DNA of 64,000 nucleotides from Pseudomonas uvaldensis (GTDB lineage: Bacteria; Pseudomonadota; Gammaproteobacteria; Pseudomonadales; Pseudomonadaceae). Made by a program: the position numbers and the translations under genes. Numbering within the stretch: position 1 is the first letter of the stretch; each line of letters begins with the position of its first letter. The notes under the pieces were generated by a model that worked only from the letters and a program-made list of their open reading frames with translations, ran no database searches and was not told the origin of the DNA. Where the stretch lies: positions 62,001 through 126,000 of the forward strand of contig NZ_JAIWKS010000004.1 in the NCBI RefSeq assembly GCF_021271205.1. The letters run 5' to 3'. Positions 8,878-19,844 of this stretch are shown piece by piece.

Positions 8878-8934
8878 GAATCGGCTAGAGTGTCCACTCT
8901 CAGTCGTGCAAACCACTTTTCATGGAGATCCGTC

Positions 8935-9726
8935 ATGCGCAGGTTATTTGCTGTCTTACTTCTGGCTTTCAGCGGGGCGAGCCACGCCGCCATCCAGACC
9001 CAGGAGATTCCCTACACCAGTGCCGACGGCACGAAGCTGATCGGTTACTACGCTTACGATGACGCCATCAAGGGCCCGCGCCCAGGGGTGGTGGTAGTGC
9101 ACGAATGGTGGGGGCTGAACGACTACGCCAAGCGCCGGGCTCGCGATCTGGCAGGCCTGGGCTACAGCGCCCTGGCCATCGACATGTATGGCGAAGGCAA
9201 GAACACCGAGCATCCCAAGGACGCCATGGCCTTCATGCAAGCGGCGCTCAAGGACGCCAAGGCGACCAGCGCGCGATTCCAGGCCGGGCTCGACCTGCTC
9301 AAGAAACAGCCCCAGACCGATCCGGACAAACTCGCCGCCATCGGCTATTGCTTCGGTGGCAAGGTGGTGCTGGATGCAGCGCGCCAGGGCGTGCCACTGG
9401 CCGGCGTGGTGAGTTTCCATGGCGCGCTGGTGACCAATACTCCGGCCAGCCCCGGCAGCGTCAAGGCCAAGGTGCTGGTCGAACATGGCGCACTGGACAG
9501 CATGGTCACCGAAGACAACGTCACCGCCTTCAAGACCGAAATGGACAAGGCCGGCGCCGACTACAAGTTCGTCAGCCTGGAAGGCGCCAAGCACGGTTTC
9601 AGCAATCCGGATGCCGACCGCCTGAGCCACGGTGGACATGGTGGGCCGGACATTGGCTATAACAAGGCGGCCGATGACAAGTCCTGGGCGGATATGCAGG
9701 CGTTCTTCAAGAAAATCTTTGGCTGA
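8935..9726 (+). CDS. Exported dienelactone hydrolase family protein
   Basis: A 263-residue alpha/beta hydrolase. The N-terminus MRRLFAVLLLAFSGASHA is a signal peptide, so the protein is periplasmic or secreted, unlike classical cytoplasmic dienelactone hydrolase. The Cys-Asp-His triad is visible: Cys139 in IGYCFGGK, Asp188 in HGALDSMV and His220 in GAKHGFSNP. The start at 8935 is preceded by GGAGA. It diverges from oprH and shares the 156-base region with the PhoP-type array. A true dienelactone substrate is unlikely without aromatic-degradation neighbours; the substrate is unknown. Confidence 0.85.
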   Translation: MRRLFAVLLLAFSGASHAAIQTQEIPYTSADGTKLIGYYAYDDAIKGPRPGVVVVHEWWGLNDYAKRRARDLAGLGYSALAIDMYGEGKNTEHPKDAMAFMQAALKDAKATSARFQAGLDLLKKQPQTDPDKLAAIGYCFGGKVVLDAARQGVPLAGVVSFHGALVTNTPASPGSVKAKVLVEHGALDSMVTEDNVTAFKTEMDKAGADYKFVSLEGAKHGFSNPDADRLSHGGHGGPDIGYNKAADDKSWADMQAFFKKIFG

Positions 9727-9741
9727 GGTTGTAACCTGCCC

Positions 9742-9770
9742 CCTGTGGGAGCAAGCCTTGCTCCCACAGC
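9742..9770. repeat. Single REP palindrome
   Basis: TGTGGGAGCAAG/CTTGCTCCCACA forms a nearly perfect hairpin 16 bases after the hydrolase stop. It may serve as the 3' end of that transcript before pcpS. Confidence 0.75.
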
Positions 9771-9832
9771 CACAAACCTGTACCGGATTTGCCCTCTACC
9801 CAGCGTCAGGCCAACCCGGCAAAATGCCCGGC

Positions 9833-10558
9833 ATGAACCGACTCCCCGCCCTTCCCGCCTGCTGCTCGCCTCTGGATGAACATTGGCTGCTGCCCGACGT
9901 CCTGCCTCATACGATTCTGCTCAGTACCTGCTTTGATCCATTGTTGCTGACCGCGGATGACTTCCTGCGCAGTGCCATCGAACCACCCGCGAGTATCCAG
10001 CGTTCGGTCGCCAAGCGGCAGGCCGAATTCCTCGCCGGACGGATCTGCGCCCGGGCCGCCCTGCACCGGCTGGACGGTCAGGGTTGCGTACCGGCCATCG
10101 GCGAAGACCGCGCCCCGGTGTGGCCAGCCCACATCAGCGGCTCGATCACCCACAGCACCGGGCGGGCCGCCGCCATTGTCGCGCACAAGGATCACTGGCG
10201 AGGGCTGGGAATGGACCTGGAAAACCTGCTCGACCCGGAACGGGCCGAGCGTCTGGCGGGTGAAATCCTCACACCGGCGGAATTGCTGCGCATGGCCACT
10301 ACCCGACAGGATGACCGGGCGCTGCTGGTCACCTTGACCTTTTCAGTGAAGGAAAGCCTGTTCAAGGCGCTGTATCCGATCGTCGGCCAGCGTTTCTACT
10401 TCGAACATGCCGAGGTACTGGAATGGAGCCACGATGGTCAGGTGCGGCTGCGGTTGCTGACCGATCTATCGAGCGAGTGGCGCCACGGCAGTGAACTGCA
10501 GGGGCAGTTCGGGGTGAAGGATGGACAATTGTTGAGTCTGGTGGGGGTCAGGGCCTGA
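9833..10558 (+). CDS. pcpS: PcpS-type 4'-phosphopantetheinyl transferase
   Basis: A 241-residue Sfp-type phosphopantetheinyl transferase that moves the phosphopantetheine arm of CoA onto acyl, peptidyl and aryl carrier proteins (fatty acid synthase, siderophore NRPS). The Mg2+ and CoA motifs are GLGMDLEN (Asp128, Glu130) and FSVKESLFKALYP (Glu174). Length and sequence agree with P. aeruginosa PcpS, the only such enzyme in that species and therefore essential there. The start was taken as MNRLPALPACC at 9833; an ATG at 9824 is equally possible. No strong ribosome binding site is seen for either. It converges on the sensor kinase gene at 10608. Confidence 0.88.
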   Translation: MNRLPALPACCSPLDEHWLLPDVLPHTILLSTCFDPLLLTADDFLRSAIEPPASIQRSVAKRQAEFLAGRICARAALHRLDGQGCVPAIGEDRAPVWPAHISGSITHSTGRAAAIVAHKDHWRGLGMDLENLLDPERAERLAGEILTPAELLRMATTRQDDRALLVTLTFSVKESLFKALYPIVGQRFYFEHAEVLEWSHDGQVRLRLLTDLSSEWRHGSELQGQFGVKDGQLLSLVGVRA

Positions 10559-10607
10559 GTCTTGTAGTGCTCTTTAGTGCCTCATCGCGAGCAGGCAACT
10601 ACATGAC

Positions 10608-12218
10608 TCAAGACCGGTCCTGATGCCTCGGCCAACTCAAGCTGAAACAGGCCCCCCCCAGGCTTTTGCTCTTGCCGACCAACGCCCGGCCGTCATGCCA
10701 GTGGATGATCCGTCGCACGATCGACAGCCCCAGTCCATGACCGCCCGAAGCACGGGCACGGCTATCGTCCAGCCGCAGGAAGGGCTTGAATACCCGCTCC
10801 CATGCTGCCTCCGGCACGCCAGGCCCATCGTCCTCGACGTCCACTCGACAACGCAACTGCCCCACCTGATAACTCACCGTCACTCGTGACCGGGCGTGGC
10901 GCATGGCGTTGCTCACCAGGTTCTGCAAGGCGCGATGCAAAAAGCGCGGCTCTGCCTCGACCCAGGCATCGTCGCAATCGGCGGCCGAAAGACAGAGACC
11001 GCGTTCCACCGTGATGCCCGGCCTGAGCGGGCCCAGCTCCTCGATCACTTGATTGACCAGCGCATCGAGGTCCACTCGCTGGAAATTCAGCGCCGGGGAG
11101 CCCTGCTCCAGCCGTGCATAGGTCAGCATTTCGTCCACCAACCGATCCAGGTCCTCGATGTCGTGGTCCATCCCCGCCAGGTATTTTTCACGAGCCTGGG
11201 CGGTGGTGGCGCTGCCGATCATTTCCAGGCCGAAGCGCAGGCGCGCCACCGGTGTGCGCAGCTCATGGGACACCGCACGCACCAGCTCGCGCTGGATCGC
11301 CAGCAATTGTTGCAGGTGCTCGGCCATGCCGTTGAACGCCGCGGCCAATCGCCCAACCGAGTCGGCGCCACGGGTCGGTACGCGGGTTTCCAGACTGCCC
11401 TGGGCGATCTGGGTGGCAGCCGACTCCAGACCCCGCAGGCGCCGCTCCAGCTGGCGCACCAACAGGTAAACGATCAAACCGATCAGGCTCAACCCCAGCA
11501 CCGCGATCAATACCAGCCATTGCGGCGGATAAGGGTTCATCTGGTACAGCGGGCCGATCTCCAGCACCCACGGCGTACCGACCAGGCCGGCGAACACCCG
11601 GATCGAATCGCCGTCCTTGCCCAGGGCCATCACGGTATCGCCCTCGGAAACGCGGCGTCGCTGGTCTTCGTCCATGTCCACCTGGTCGACGGTCATCAGT
11701 CGAAGGTCGAAACCAAAGCCCTTGTCCTGCTTGAGCTGGGCAAGCCGTGCGGGTTGTTCGGACACGGGGTAGCGCACCAGTTCGTCGGCCAGCAGATAAA
11801 TAGTGGCACGGGCCAACTGTTCGCTGATCTGCCGGACCTCGCCCATCAGCATCAATTTCTCGCCGTCGCTGACTAGTCGATAGACCTTCGCCGCGTGAGG
11901 GCCGGTCTGCTCCACCAACGCCTGCCCGCGCAATACGCGGGTGCGCTGGCCAAGGTCCAGATCGGTCTGGGCGAACGTGCGCAACGCCAGGGGAATCCCC
12001 AGCAGTCGCTCCCACAACAACAGCGCACGGCGGCGTTCGGTATCGTTCATTGGCCGCAGGTTATCGGCCATCAGGGAAAACGTGCCGTGGGCCAGGCGTT
12101 CGCGATACTGCTCGCCACGGGTCTGGTTGAGCAGATGCAGCGCCAGCACACCGAGGACTGCCACCAGCACCAGTGCAGCGCACATGCCGCCATAGATGCG
12201 CAGAAAGATCGAATTCAC
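10608..12218 (-). CDS. Two-component sensor histidine kinase (RstB-like)
   Basis: A 536-residue kinase. Two transmembrane segments (near residues 8-28 and about 300 bases before the HAMP) flank a large periplasmic domain. The cytoplasmic part has HAMP, the H-box AVSHELRTPVARLRF, an N-box with NLVSNAMRHA and the G-box EDDGPGVP. The GTG at 12218 overlaps the regulator's stop codon in the sequence GTGA; a TTG at 12236 is the alternative. The stimulus is unknown. In P. aeruginosa a homologous pair lies next to nrdA, as here. The resemblance is to RstA/RstB; that name is not assigned. Confidence 0.85.
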   Translation of the reverse strand: MNSIFLRIYGGMCAALVLVAVLGVLALHLLNQTRGEQYRERLAHGTFSLMADNLRPMNDTERRRALLLWERLLGIPLALRTFAQTDLDLGQRTRVLRGQALVEQTGPHAAKVYRLVSDGEKLMLMGEVRQISEQLARATIYLLADELVRYPVSEQPARLAQLKQDKGFGFDLRLMTVDQVDMDEDQRRRVSEGDTVMALGKDGDSIRVFAGLVGTPWVLEIGPLYQMNPYPPQWLVLIAVLGLSLIGLIVYLLVRQLERRLRGLESAATQIAQGSLETRVPTRGADSVGRLAAAFNGMAEHLQQLLAIQRELVRAVSHELRTPVARLRFGLEMIGSATTAQAREKYLAGMDHDIEDLDRLVDEMLTYARLEQGSPALNFQRVDLDALVNQVIEELGPLRPGITVERGLCLSAADCDDAWVEAEPRFLHRALQNLVSNAMRHARSRVTVSYQVGQLRCRVDVEDDGPGVPEAAWERVFKPFLRLDDSRARASGGHGLGLSIVRRIIHWHDGRALVGKSKSLGGACFSLSWPRHQDRS

Positions 12219-12937
12219 GGCGTCGGGTCTACGCAAGCTTCGGGAACGAACAGGTAGCCTTTGCTGCGAATGGTCTTGATCAACCGTGGATGGTCCGGGT
12301 CATCGCCGATCTTGGGACGAATGCGGGAGATCCGAACGTCGATGGAACGGTCCTGGCCGTCATAGCCGATGCCGCGCAAGGCAGTGAAGATTTCCTCTCG
12401 GGACAGGATGCGTCCGGCATTGGAAACCAGTAGCCACAACAGATCGAACTCGGCGCTGGTCAGTTCGATGCCGCTGCCCTGCAACCAGGCCTCGCGCAAG
12501 GCGTTGTCCACCACCAACGGGCCAAATTGCAGGCGCCGTGGCTTTTGCGGGTTGGGCTCGGCTGGCTCGCTGCGCCGCAACAAAGCCTGGATGCGCGCCA
12601 GCAATACCCGAGGACGCACCGGTTTGCAGACATAATCGTCCGCTCCCAGATCCAGACCCTGGATCTGATCGGTGTCATCGGTGCGGGCCGTGAGCATCAG
12701 AATCGGCCCGTCGTACTGCTCGCGCACCTTGCGGCAGATGCTCAGACCGTCTTCGCCGGGCAGCATCAGGTCGAGGATCACCAGGTCCGGCTGCTCGGCG
12801 ATGATCCGCTGGGCCGCCACCGCACCGTCGCCTTCAAGGGCGACACGCAGCCCGTTGCTTTCCAGATAGTCACGGGTCAGCTCGGCCAGACGCTGGTCAT
12901 CCTCGACGATCAATACCTGCCAGGCTTCTTGTTCCAC
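12215..12937 (-). CDS. OmpR-family response regulator (RstA-like)
   Basis: A 240-residue response regulator. The start was taken as GTG 12937 (encoding MEQEAWQVLIVEDD), which has AAGAGG seven bases upstream; a longer reading from 12988 lacks this. The receiver domain has Asp13/Asp14 in the acidic pocket and phospho-acceptor Asp56 (VILDLMLPGEDG). The winged-helix output domain ends with RSIDVRISRIRPKIGDDP and SKGYLFVPE. It forms a two-gene operon with the kinase and points away from nrdA, so nothing links it to reductase control beyond proximity. Confidence 0.88.
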   Translation of the reverse strand: MEQEAWQVLIVEDDQRLAELTRDYLESNGLRVALEGDGAVAAQRIIAEQPDLVILDLMLPGEDGLSICRKVREQYDGPILMLTARTDDTDQIQGLDLGADDYVCKPVRPRVLLARIQALLRRSEPAEPNPQKPRRLQFGPLVVDNALREAWLQGSGIELTSAEFDLLWLLVSNAGRILSREEIFTALRGIGYDGQDRSIDVRISRIRPKIGDDPDHPRLIKTIRSKGYLFVPEACVDPTP

Positions 12938-13243
12938 TGGGGGCCTCTTAAGGTCAGTATCTGATAAGGAAAGACGCAGTGCTCCCACATTAGGTTGGGT
13001 GCTGCCTCACCTCTTTCTGTCATGTTAAAAGAGGATAAGCATGCCAACGCACGGGCCGATTGTATAAACGGCGCGTGCCTGGAAAACAAGCGGACAAATG
13101 CGTTCGGTCGAGCAGGATTTGTGTGGTAATGTCCGCGCCCGCAAAAATCGACAGGCCTGTTTTCAGGGCCTCGAAAACGATGAAAAAAAGCCCGCTCCAG
13201 CAAGGTCGCGGCCTACAGCGCAGTTCCCGGTTTCGCACACAAA

Positions 13244-13264
13244 TTACGCACAGGCTTATCCACA
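13244..13264 (+). promoter_or_regulatory. DnaA boxes upstream of nrdA
   Basis: TTATCCACA at 13256-13264 matches the DnaA box consensus exactly. TTACGCACA at 13244-13252 matches seven of nine positions and lies 12 bases away in the same orientation. DnaA controls the nrdAB promoter in Escherichia coli through a similar pair; its role here is inferred. Confidence 0.6.
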
Positions 13265-13291
13265 GGTAGTACGTTGCATTCCTCCCCCAAA

Positions 13292-13305
13292 ACGCATTAT
13301 CTTGT
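13292..13305 (+). promoter_or_regulatory. Candidate NrdR box upstream of nrdA
   Basis: ACGCATTATCTTGT resembles the NrdR box consensus (ACACwAtATwTtGT-like). It lies 28 bases after the DnaA box and about 390 bases before the nrdA start. No second box at the usual 31-base spacing was found, so confidence is modest. Confidence 0.4.
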
Positions 13306-13319
13306 AGCCCGCTGCGAAA

Positions 13320-13341
13320 AAACCCCTACATGTAGGGGTTT
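13320..13341. other. Perfect 22-bp palindrome in the nrdA leader
   Basis: Arms AAACCCCTACA and TGTAGGGGTTT are perfectly complementary, with no loop. It is followed by AAG rather than a T-run. It could be a protein-binding dyad, a cruciform or an RNA hairpin at the 5' end of the leader. Confidence 0.7.
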
Positions 13342-13645
13342 AAGCCAAAAACCAAACACAAGTCGGACAGAGAATTCAAGCGCTTTTCGTGCCTCTTTCC
13401 ACTTGAAACATCGTGTTTCCCCAAGACCAGACCGCCCCCTGCGGATGGCCACTGTTTCAACGGTCGAAACGACCGAAACGGTACGGGTGTTGCAGTCCAT
13501 TACTGCCACCCCCTGCAACCCGGTTTCGAGCCCAGGCTCGCAACCCAGAACTTCGGATGGAAGCGGCCCCTGGGCCCTGCTTCCTACTGTCCCGAAGTTG
13601 TTATGCCCGACATCAGTCGGTTGTAGTGCTTCAGGACGGAACGGT

Positions 13646-13664
13646 GGGCACCGTAAAGGTGCCC
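13646..13664 (+). promoter_or_regulatory. Hairpin just before the nrdA ribosome binding site
   Basis: GGGCACC-GTAAA-GGTGCCC is a perfect seven-pair stem with a five-base loop, ending 29 bases before the nrdA ATG. It has no T-run, so it is not a terminator; it may affect translation or RNA stability. Confidence 0.6.
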
Positions 13665-13693
13665 AAACAAACATAGAGAACGTGGAGACACCC

Positions 13694-16585
<2,892 letters not shown>

Positions 16586-16623
16586 GCTGAGCGGGTGGGC
16601 GCTGATAGGCGCCTGGTGAAAAG

Positions 16624-16664
16624 AAGCCCCCGATAGACTGCTGGTTTATCGGGGGTTTTCTTTT
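16624..16664 (+). terminator. Rho-independent terminator of nrdA
   Basis: Stem CCCCCGATA / TTATCGGGGG followed by TTTTCTTTT, 39 bases after the nrdA stop. A monocistronic nrdA transcript is therefore likely. Confidence 0.85.
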
Positions 16665-16690
16665 GCCTGGAGAAAGTTGGCGCCTGTGCT

Positions 16691-16796
16691 GGCCTCATCG
16701 CGGGCAAGCCTTGCTCCCACAGGGTCTCGGGATGGTCATGGATCCTGCTCTCGTCCTCAATCCTCTGTGGGAGCAAGGCTTGCCCGCGATGAGGCC
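16691..16796. repeat. REPIN with perfect 32-bp arms
   Basis: The 32-base arms at 16691-16722 and 16765-16796 are exact inverted copies, each holding TCGCGGGCAAGCCTTGCTCC. They enclose 42 bases. This is the most intact REPIN in the window, and it lies at the junction of the nrdA region and the flagellar block. Confidence 0.9.
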
Positions 16797-16823
16797 GCAA
16801 CTGACAGCACAAAAACACGCCCA

Positions 16824-16852
16824 TGAAAAAGCCCCTCTCTTGAGGGGCTTCT
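16824..16852 (-). terminator. Terminator of the flgBCDE operon
   Basis: Stem AGCCCCTC/GAGGGGCT followed on the minus strand by TTTTT, 29 bases past the flgE stop. It indicates that the operon ends at flgE and does not continue into flgF. Confidence 0.8.
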
Positions 16853-16880
16853 TGTACATCGTTTCAAGCAACCATCGACA

Positions 16881-18179
16881 TCAAGTCATCTGAATGATGG
16901 TCTGCATGATGGTGCTCTGGGTGGAGATGGTCTTGGCGTTCGCCTGATAGTTGCTCTGCGCCTTGATCAGTTCAACCAGTTCGTTGGTCAGGTTGACGTT
17001 GGACTCTTCCAGAGCGTTGGACACGATCGAACCCAGGGTGCCGGTGGTCGGGGCATCGTAGGCCGGGATGCCCGAGGAGAAGGTTTCCTTCCAGCTGGTG
17101 CCGCCTACCGGTTGCAGACCTTGCTCGTTGGTGAAGCTGGCGAGCGCGAGCTGGCCAATCGGCTTGGTCTGGTTGTTGCTGAAGTTGGCCAGCAATACAC
17201 CGCTGCCATCGATGGTCAGGTTGGTGATCTGACCGGTGGCGTAACCGTTCTGGACCGGGAGCGACCGCGCGGTGTCGGCGTTGAATTGGGTGGTGTTGGC
17301 CATGGAGATCGTGATGGTTGGCGCGCTTGCGGCGCCATTTGGGGCCCATACGCCGTTGGTCACGGTGCCTGGCACCCAACCGGTCAAGACCAGATCGCTG
17401 TTGATCGTCGCCGGAGGCGTGCTGACCTGAAGCAGCTTGCCACTGGAGTCGAAAGTCATGGTCGAAGGGACTGGCGCGGTGGCGCCGGTCGTGGTCGGCA
17501 CGCTGCCGTTGAGGTTACGACCATCGATCAAGGTATAGACATTCCAGGTGTTGCTACCTGTCTTGACCATGTATTGGTCCATGGCATGCTGGTTGCCCTG
17601 GGTGTCGTAGATCGGGGTAGAGAACTGCTTGGTGTACGTTGCCGTGTCGGTCGGATTGAACGCCGCGGTGATCGGCGTCGCCGTCGAGTTCAGGTTGATG
17701 GTCGACGAAACCAGGCTGGTAGCGGTCGGCGGCAGGTTGGAGGTGTCGATGCGCAGGTCGGTCAGGATGCCGTTCTGGATCTTGCCGTTGGCATCCACGC
17801 CATAGCCCTGCAGCTTCGCAGTGCCATCGCTGTTGGTAATGTAGCCTTCCTTGTCGGTCTTGAAGGTACCGGCACGGGTGTAGCTCAGCGAACCGTCGTT
17901 GCTCAGGACAAAGAAGCCCTGACCCTGGATGCCCATGTCCAGCACGTTGCCGGTGTTGTTGACGTCGCCCTGGCCGAACTGCTGGGAAACGTTGGCCAGC
18001 CGTACGCCGTTACCGACGGTCTTGCTGCCCGAGCCCAGTTTGGTGGCCGAGTAGACGTCTTCGAATTCCGCGCGGGACGATTTGAAACCGGTGGTCGCGA
18101 CGTTGGCGATGTTGTTGCCGGTCACGTCCAGCTGTTTGTTGGCTGCATAGAGACCGCTAAGGCCGATGTTGAAAGACAT
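16881..18179 (-). CDS. flgE: FlgE, flagellar hook protein
   Basis: A 432-residue structural protein of the flagellar hook, exported by the flagellar type III system without a signal peptide. The N-terminal MSFNIGLSGLYAANKQLDVT with the following TGNNIANVATTGFK and the C-terminal SNVNLTNELVELIKAQSNYQANAK are the conserved rod/hook coiled-coil ends. The middle is Thr/Ser-rich and variable. It is the last gene of flgB-C-D-E, 28 bases after flgD. In most pseudomonads flgF to flgL come next on the same strand; here a terminator, a REPIN and the convergent nrdA follow instead. Confidence 0.95.
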   Translation of the reverse strand: MSFNIGLSGLYAANKQLDVTGNNIANVATTGFKSSRAEFEDVYSATKLGSGSKTVGNGVRLANVSQQFGQGDVNNTGNVLDMGIQGQGFFVLSNDGSLSYTRAGTFKTDKEGYITNSDGTAKLQGYGVDANGKIQNGILTDLRIDTSNLPPTATSLVSSTINLNSTATPITAAFNPTDTATYTKQFSTPIYDTQGNQHAMDQYMVKTGSNTWNVYTLIDGRNLNGSVPTTTGATAPVPSTMTFDSSGKLLQVSTPPATINSDLVLTGWVPGTVTNGVWAPNGAASAPTITISMANTTQFNADTARSLPVQNGYATGQITNLTIDGSGVLLANFSNNQTKPIGQLALASFTNEQGLQPVGGTSWKETFSSGIPAYDAPTTGTLGSIVSNALEESNVNLTNELVELIKAQSNYQANAKTISTQSTIMQTIIQMT

Positions 18180-18207
18180 GTTGACTCCTTTTGCCGGTTA
18201 GTCGGCT

Positions 18208-18930
18208 CTACATACCAATAGTTTGTACTTTGGACAGGGCAATGCTGCCCAGACCGGCCAGGTTGAGCATCAGCTCACCGCCCGTCTGGCTGATGGTCAC
18301 GCTGCTGACGGTGGCCGGCAGGTTGGTGATCAGCGACGTGGCCTTGCCATCGATGGTGGTCGAGGCCGAGAAGGTGTACGTGCCCGATTCGACCGTCGTG
18401 CCAGCGTCGTTCTTGCCGTCCCAGATGAACGCCGAGTTGCCTGCCTTCTGGCTGCCCAGGTCGATGGTGCGGACGGTCTTGCCGTCCTTGTCCATGATCT
18501 TGACGGTGAGAGAGGACACTGCCGACGGCACCACCACCGTGCCGTTAAGGCTCTTGGAAGTATCGACCACGGCCTTGTCGCCGGGCGCGATGACCGAGCG
18601 ACCCACCAGAGACGAAGCCTGCAGGGCCTGCGACGAGTTGTAGTTGCCGGCAATGCCGCTCACGGTTTCGTTGAGCGTGGTGATACCTTCCAGGCTGCTG
18701 AACTGCGCCAACTGAGCCACGAATTCGCCGTTGTCCTGAGGCTCCAGCGGGTTCTGGTTTTTCAGCTGGGTGACGAGCAATTGCAGGAACGCATCCTTAC
18801 CCAGCTCCTTGTTGCCGGTCGCCGCCTTGGTCGCACCGCCGAGGCCATCGGTGGTGGCGTTGGTCTTGACCGAGGAGTTGGCCAGAATCTCGTTGAGGCT
18901 CAAACCGCTGGTAGTGTTGGTGACGCTCAT
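18208..18930 (-). CDS. flgD: FlgD, flagellar hook cap / assembly protein
   Basis: A 240-residue hook-capping protein that sits on the growing hook and allows FlgE subunits to assemble; it is lost from the finished flagellum. The conserved N-terminal part has KDAFLQLLVTQLKNQNPLEP (about residues 45-64). A fibronectin/Tudor-like C-terminal domain follows, with KAGNSAFIWDGKNDAG. It starts at ATG 18930, 15 bases after flgC, and is followed by flgE at 28 bases. Confidence 0.95.
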   Translation of the reverse strand: MSVTNTTSGLSLNEILANSSVKTNATTDGLGGATKAATGNKELGKDAFLQLLVTQLKNQNPLEPQDNGEFVAQLAQFSSLEGITTLNETVSGIAGNYNSSQALQASSLVGRSVIAPGDKAVVDTSKSLNGTVVVPSAVSSLTVKIMDKDGKTVRTIDLGSQKAGNSAFIWDGKNDAGTTVESGTYTFSASTTIDGKATSLITNLPATVSSVTISQTGGELMLNLAGLGSIALSKVQTIGM

Positions 18931-18945
18931 GTGACTCGCCCCTTA

Positions 18946-19389
18946 TCACTGACCGAGGGTCAGGACCTTCTGCATCATGGTTTTGGCGGTGTTCATCATT
19001 TCGACGTTGGTCTGGAACGAACGACTGGCGGAAATCATGTCGGCCATTTCCTCGACGACGTTGACGTTCGGGTAATAGACATAGCCCTTGGCGTCGGCCG
19101 CTGGATGGTTCGGCTCATAACGTGCTTCAAGGTTGCTCTGGTCTTCGACCACGCCCAACACTTGTACGCCCTGCCCGGCCGCATCCTGCTCCTGGAACAG
19201 CGAATCGCTGCCGCCGGACTGGCCGCCCTGGAACATGGTGGCAAACACCGGGTGACGAGCGCGGTAGGTCTGGTCGATGCTCGACGAAACGGTCTCGGCG
19301 TTGGCGATGTTACTGGCGACGGTGTTCAGGCGAGTGGTCTGGGCACTCATGGCACTGCCGGCGATGTTGAATACGCTCGCGATCGACAT
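18946..19389 (-). CDS. flgC: FlgC, flagellar proximal rod protein
   Basis: A 147-residue rod subunit. The N-terminus has MSIASVFNIAGSAMSAQTTR followed by LNTVASNIANAET. The C-terminus has the rod signature VNVVEEMADMISASRSFQTNVEMM. Together with FlgB, F and G it forms the drive shaft through the periplasm. It lies three bases after flgB. Confidence 0.95.
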   Translation of the reverse strand: MSIASVFNIAGSAMSAQTTRLNTVASNIANAETVSSSIDQTYRARHPVFATMFQGGQSGGSDSLFQEQDAAGQGVQVLGVVEDQSNLEARYEPNHPAADAKGYVYYPNVNVVEEMADMISASRSFQTNVEMMNTAKTMMQKVLTLGQ

Positions 19390-19392
19390 GAA

Positions 19393-19800
19393 TTATTCTC
19401 CGCGCAGGGCCGATACCAGCCCTTTGAACTTGCTGTTGAGCAGGGTGAAGCTGGCCTGGAAGTTCACGGAGTTCTCCGCGTAGTTGGACTGTTCCAGTTG
19501 AGCGTCCACAGTGTTCTGGTCGATCGAAGGTTGCATCGGCGTGCGATACATCAGCGATTCGTCGCCGTTGCCCAGGCCTTCGGCCTCGATATGACGGTTG
19601 TTGGTCATGTTCAGGGCAAAGTGGCCATTCTTGGTCTTCTCGCTCTGCTCGGCGAGCACCTTGGAGAAATCCAGGTCACGCGCCTTGTAGTTCGGGGTGT
19701 CGGCGTTGGCAATGTTATTGGCCAGGACTTCGGCACGCTGGGCGCGGAAGCTCAAAGCCTTTTCGTGGATACCGAGCGCTTTATCGAAGCTGATGCTCAT
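19393..19800 (-). CDS. flgB: FlgB, flagellar proximal rod protein
   Basis: A 135-residue rod subunit. The start is the ATG at 19800 (MSISFDKALGIHEKALSFRA). The diagnostic NIANADTPNYKARDLDF is near residues 30-46. It is the first gene of flgBCDE and is preceded 45 bases upstream by a sigma-54 promoter, as expected for this FleQ/RpoN-controlled class of flagellar genes. Confidence 0.95.
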   Translation of the reverse strand: MSISFDKALGIHEKALSFRAQRAEVLANNIANADTPNYKARDLDFSKVLAEQSEKTKNGHFALNMTNNRHIEAEGLGNGDESLMYRTPMQPSIDQNTVDAQLEQSNYAENSVNFQASFTLLNSKFKGLVSALRGE

Positions 19801-19844
19801 GTCGGAAACCTTTGGGTGACCAGAATGTACGTACGAATGGATAT

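Larger units (their letters stand above)
12938..13693. other. 756-base intergenic region: response-regulator promoter and long nrdA leader
   Basis: No convincing gene. It holds the divergent promoters of the response-regulator operon and nrdA. Going towards nrdA it contains two DnaA-like boxes (13244-13264), an NrdR-like box (13292-13305), a perfect 22-base palindrome (13320-13341), the inverted repeat CGGTCG-AAA-CGACCG at 13461-13475 and a strong hairpin at 13646-13664. If transcription begins near the NrdR-like box, the nrdA leader is about 380 bases. Confidence 0.6.

Noticed and set aside
10582..10600. REP-like half-site after pcpS
   Set aside because: Only CATCGCGAGCAGGC is left; too short to list as an element with confidence.
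13237..13250. ACACAAATTACGCA as a second NrdR box before nrdA
   Set aside because: Poor symmetry, and 55 bases rather than about 31 from the first candidate.
13274..13693. N-terminal extension of nrdA by 140 codons
   Set aside because: The extension runs through the palindrome and hairpins and is not part of any NrdA; the start at 13694 has a good ribosome binding site.
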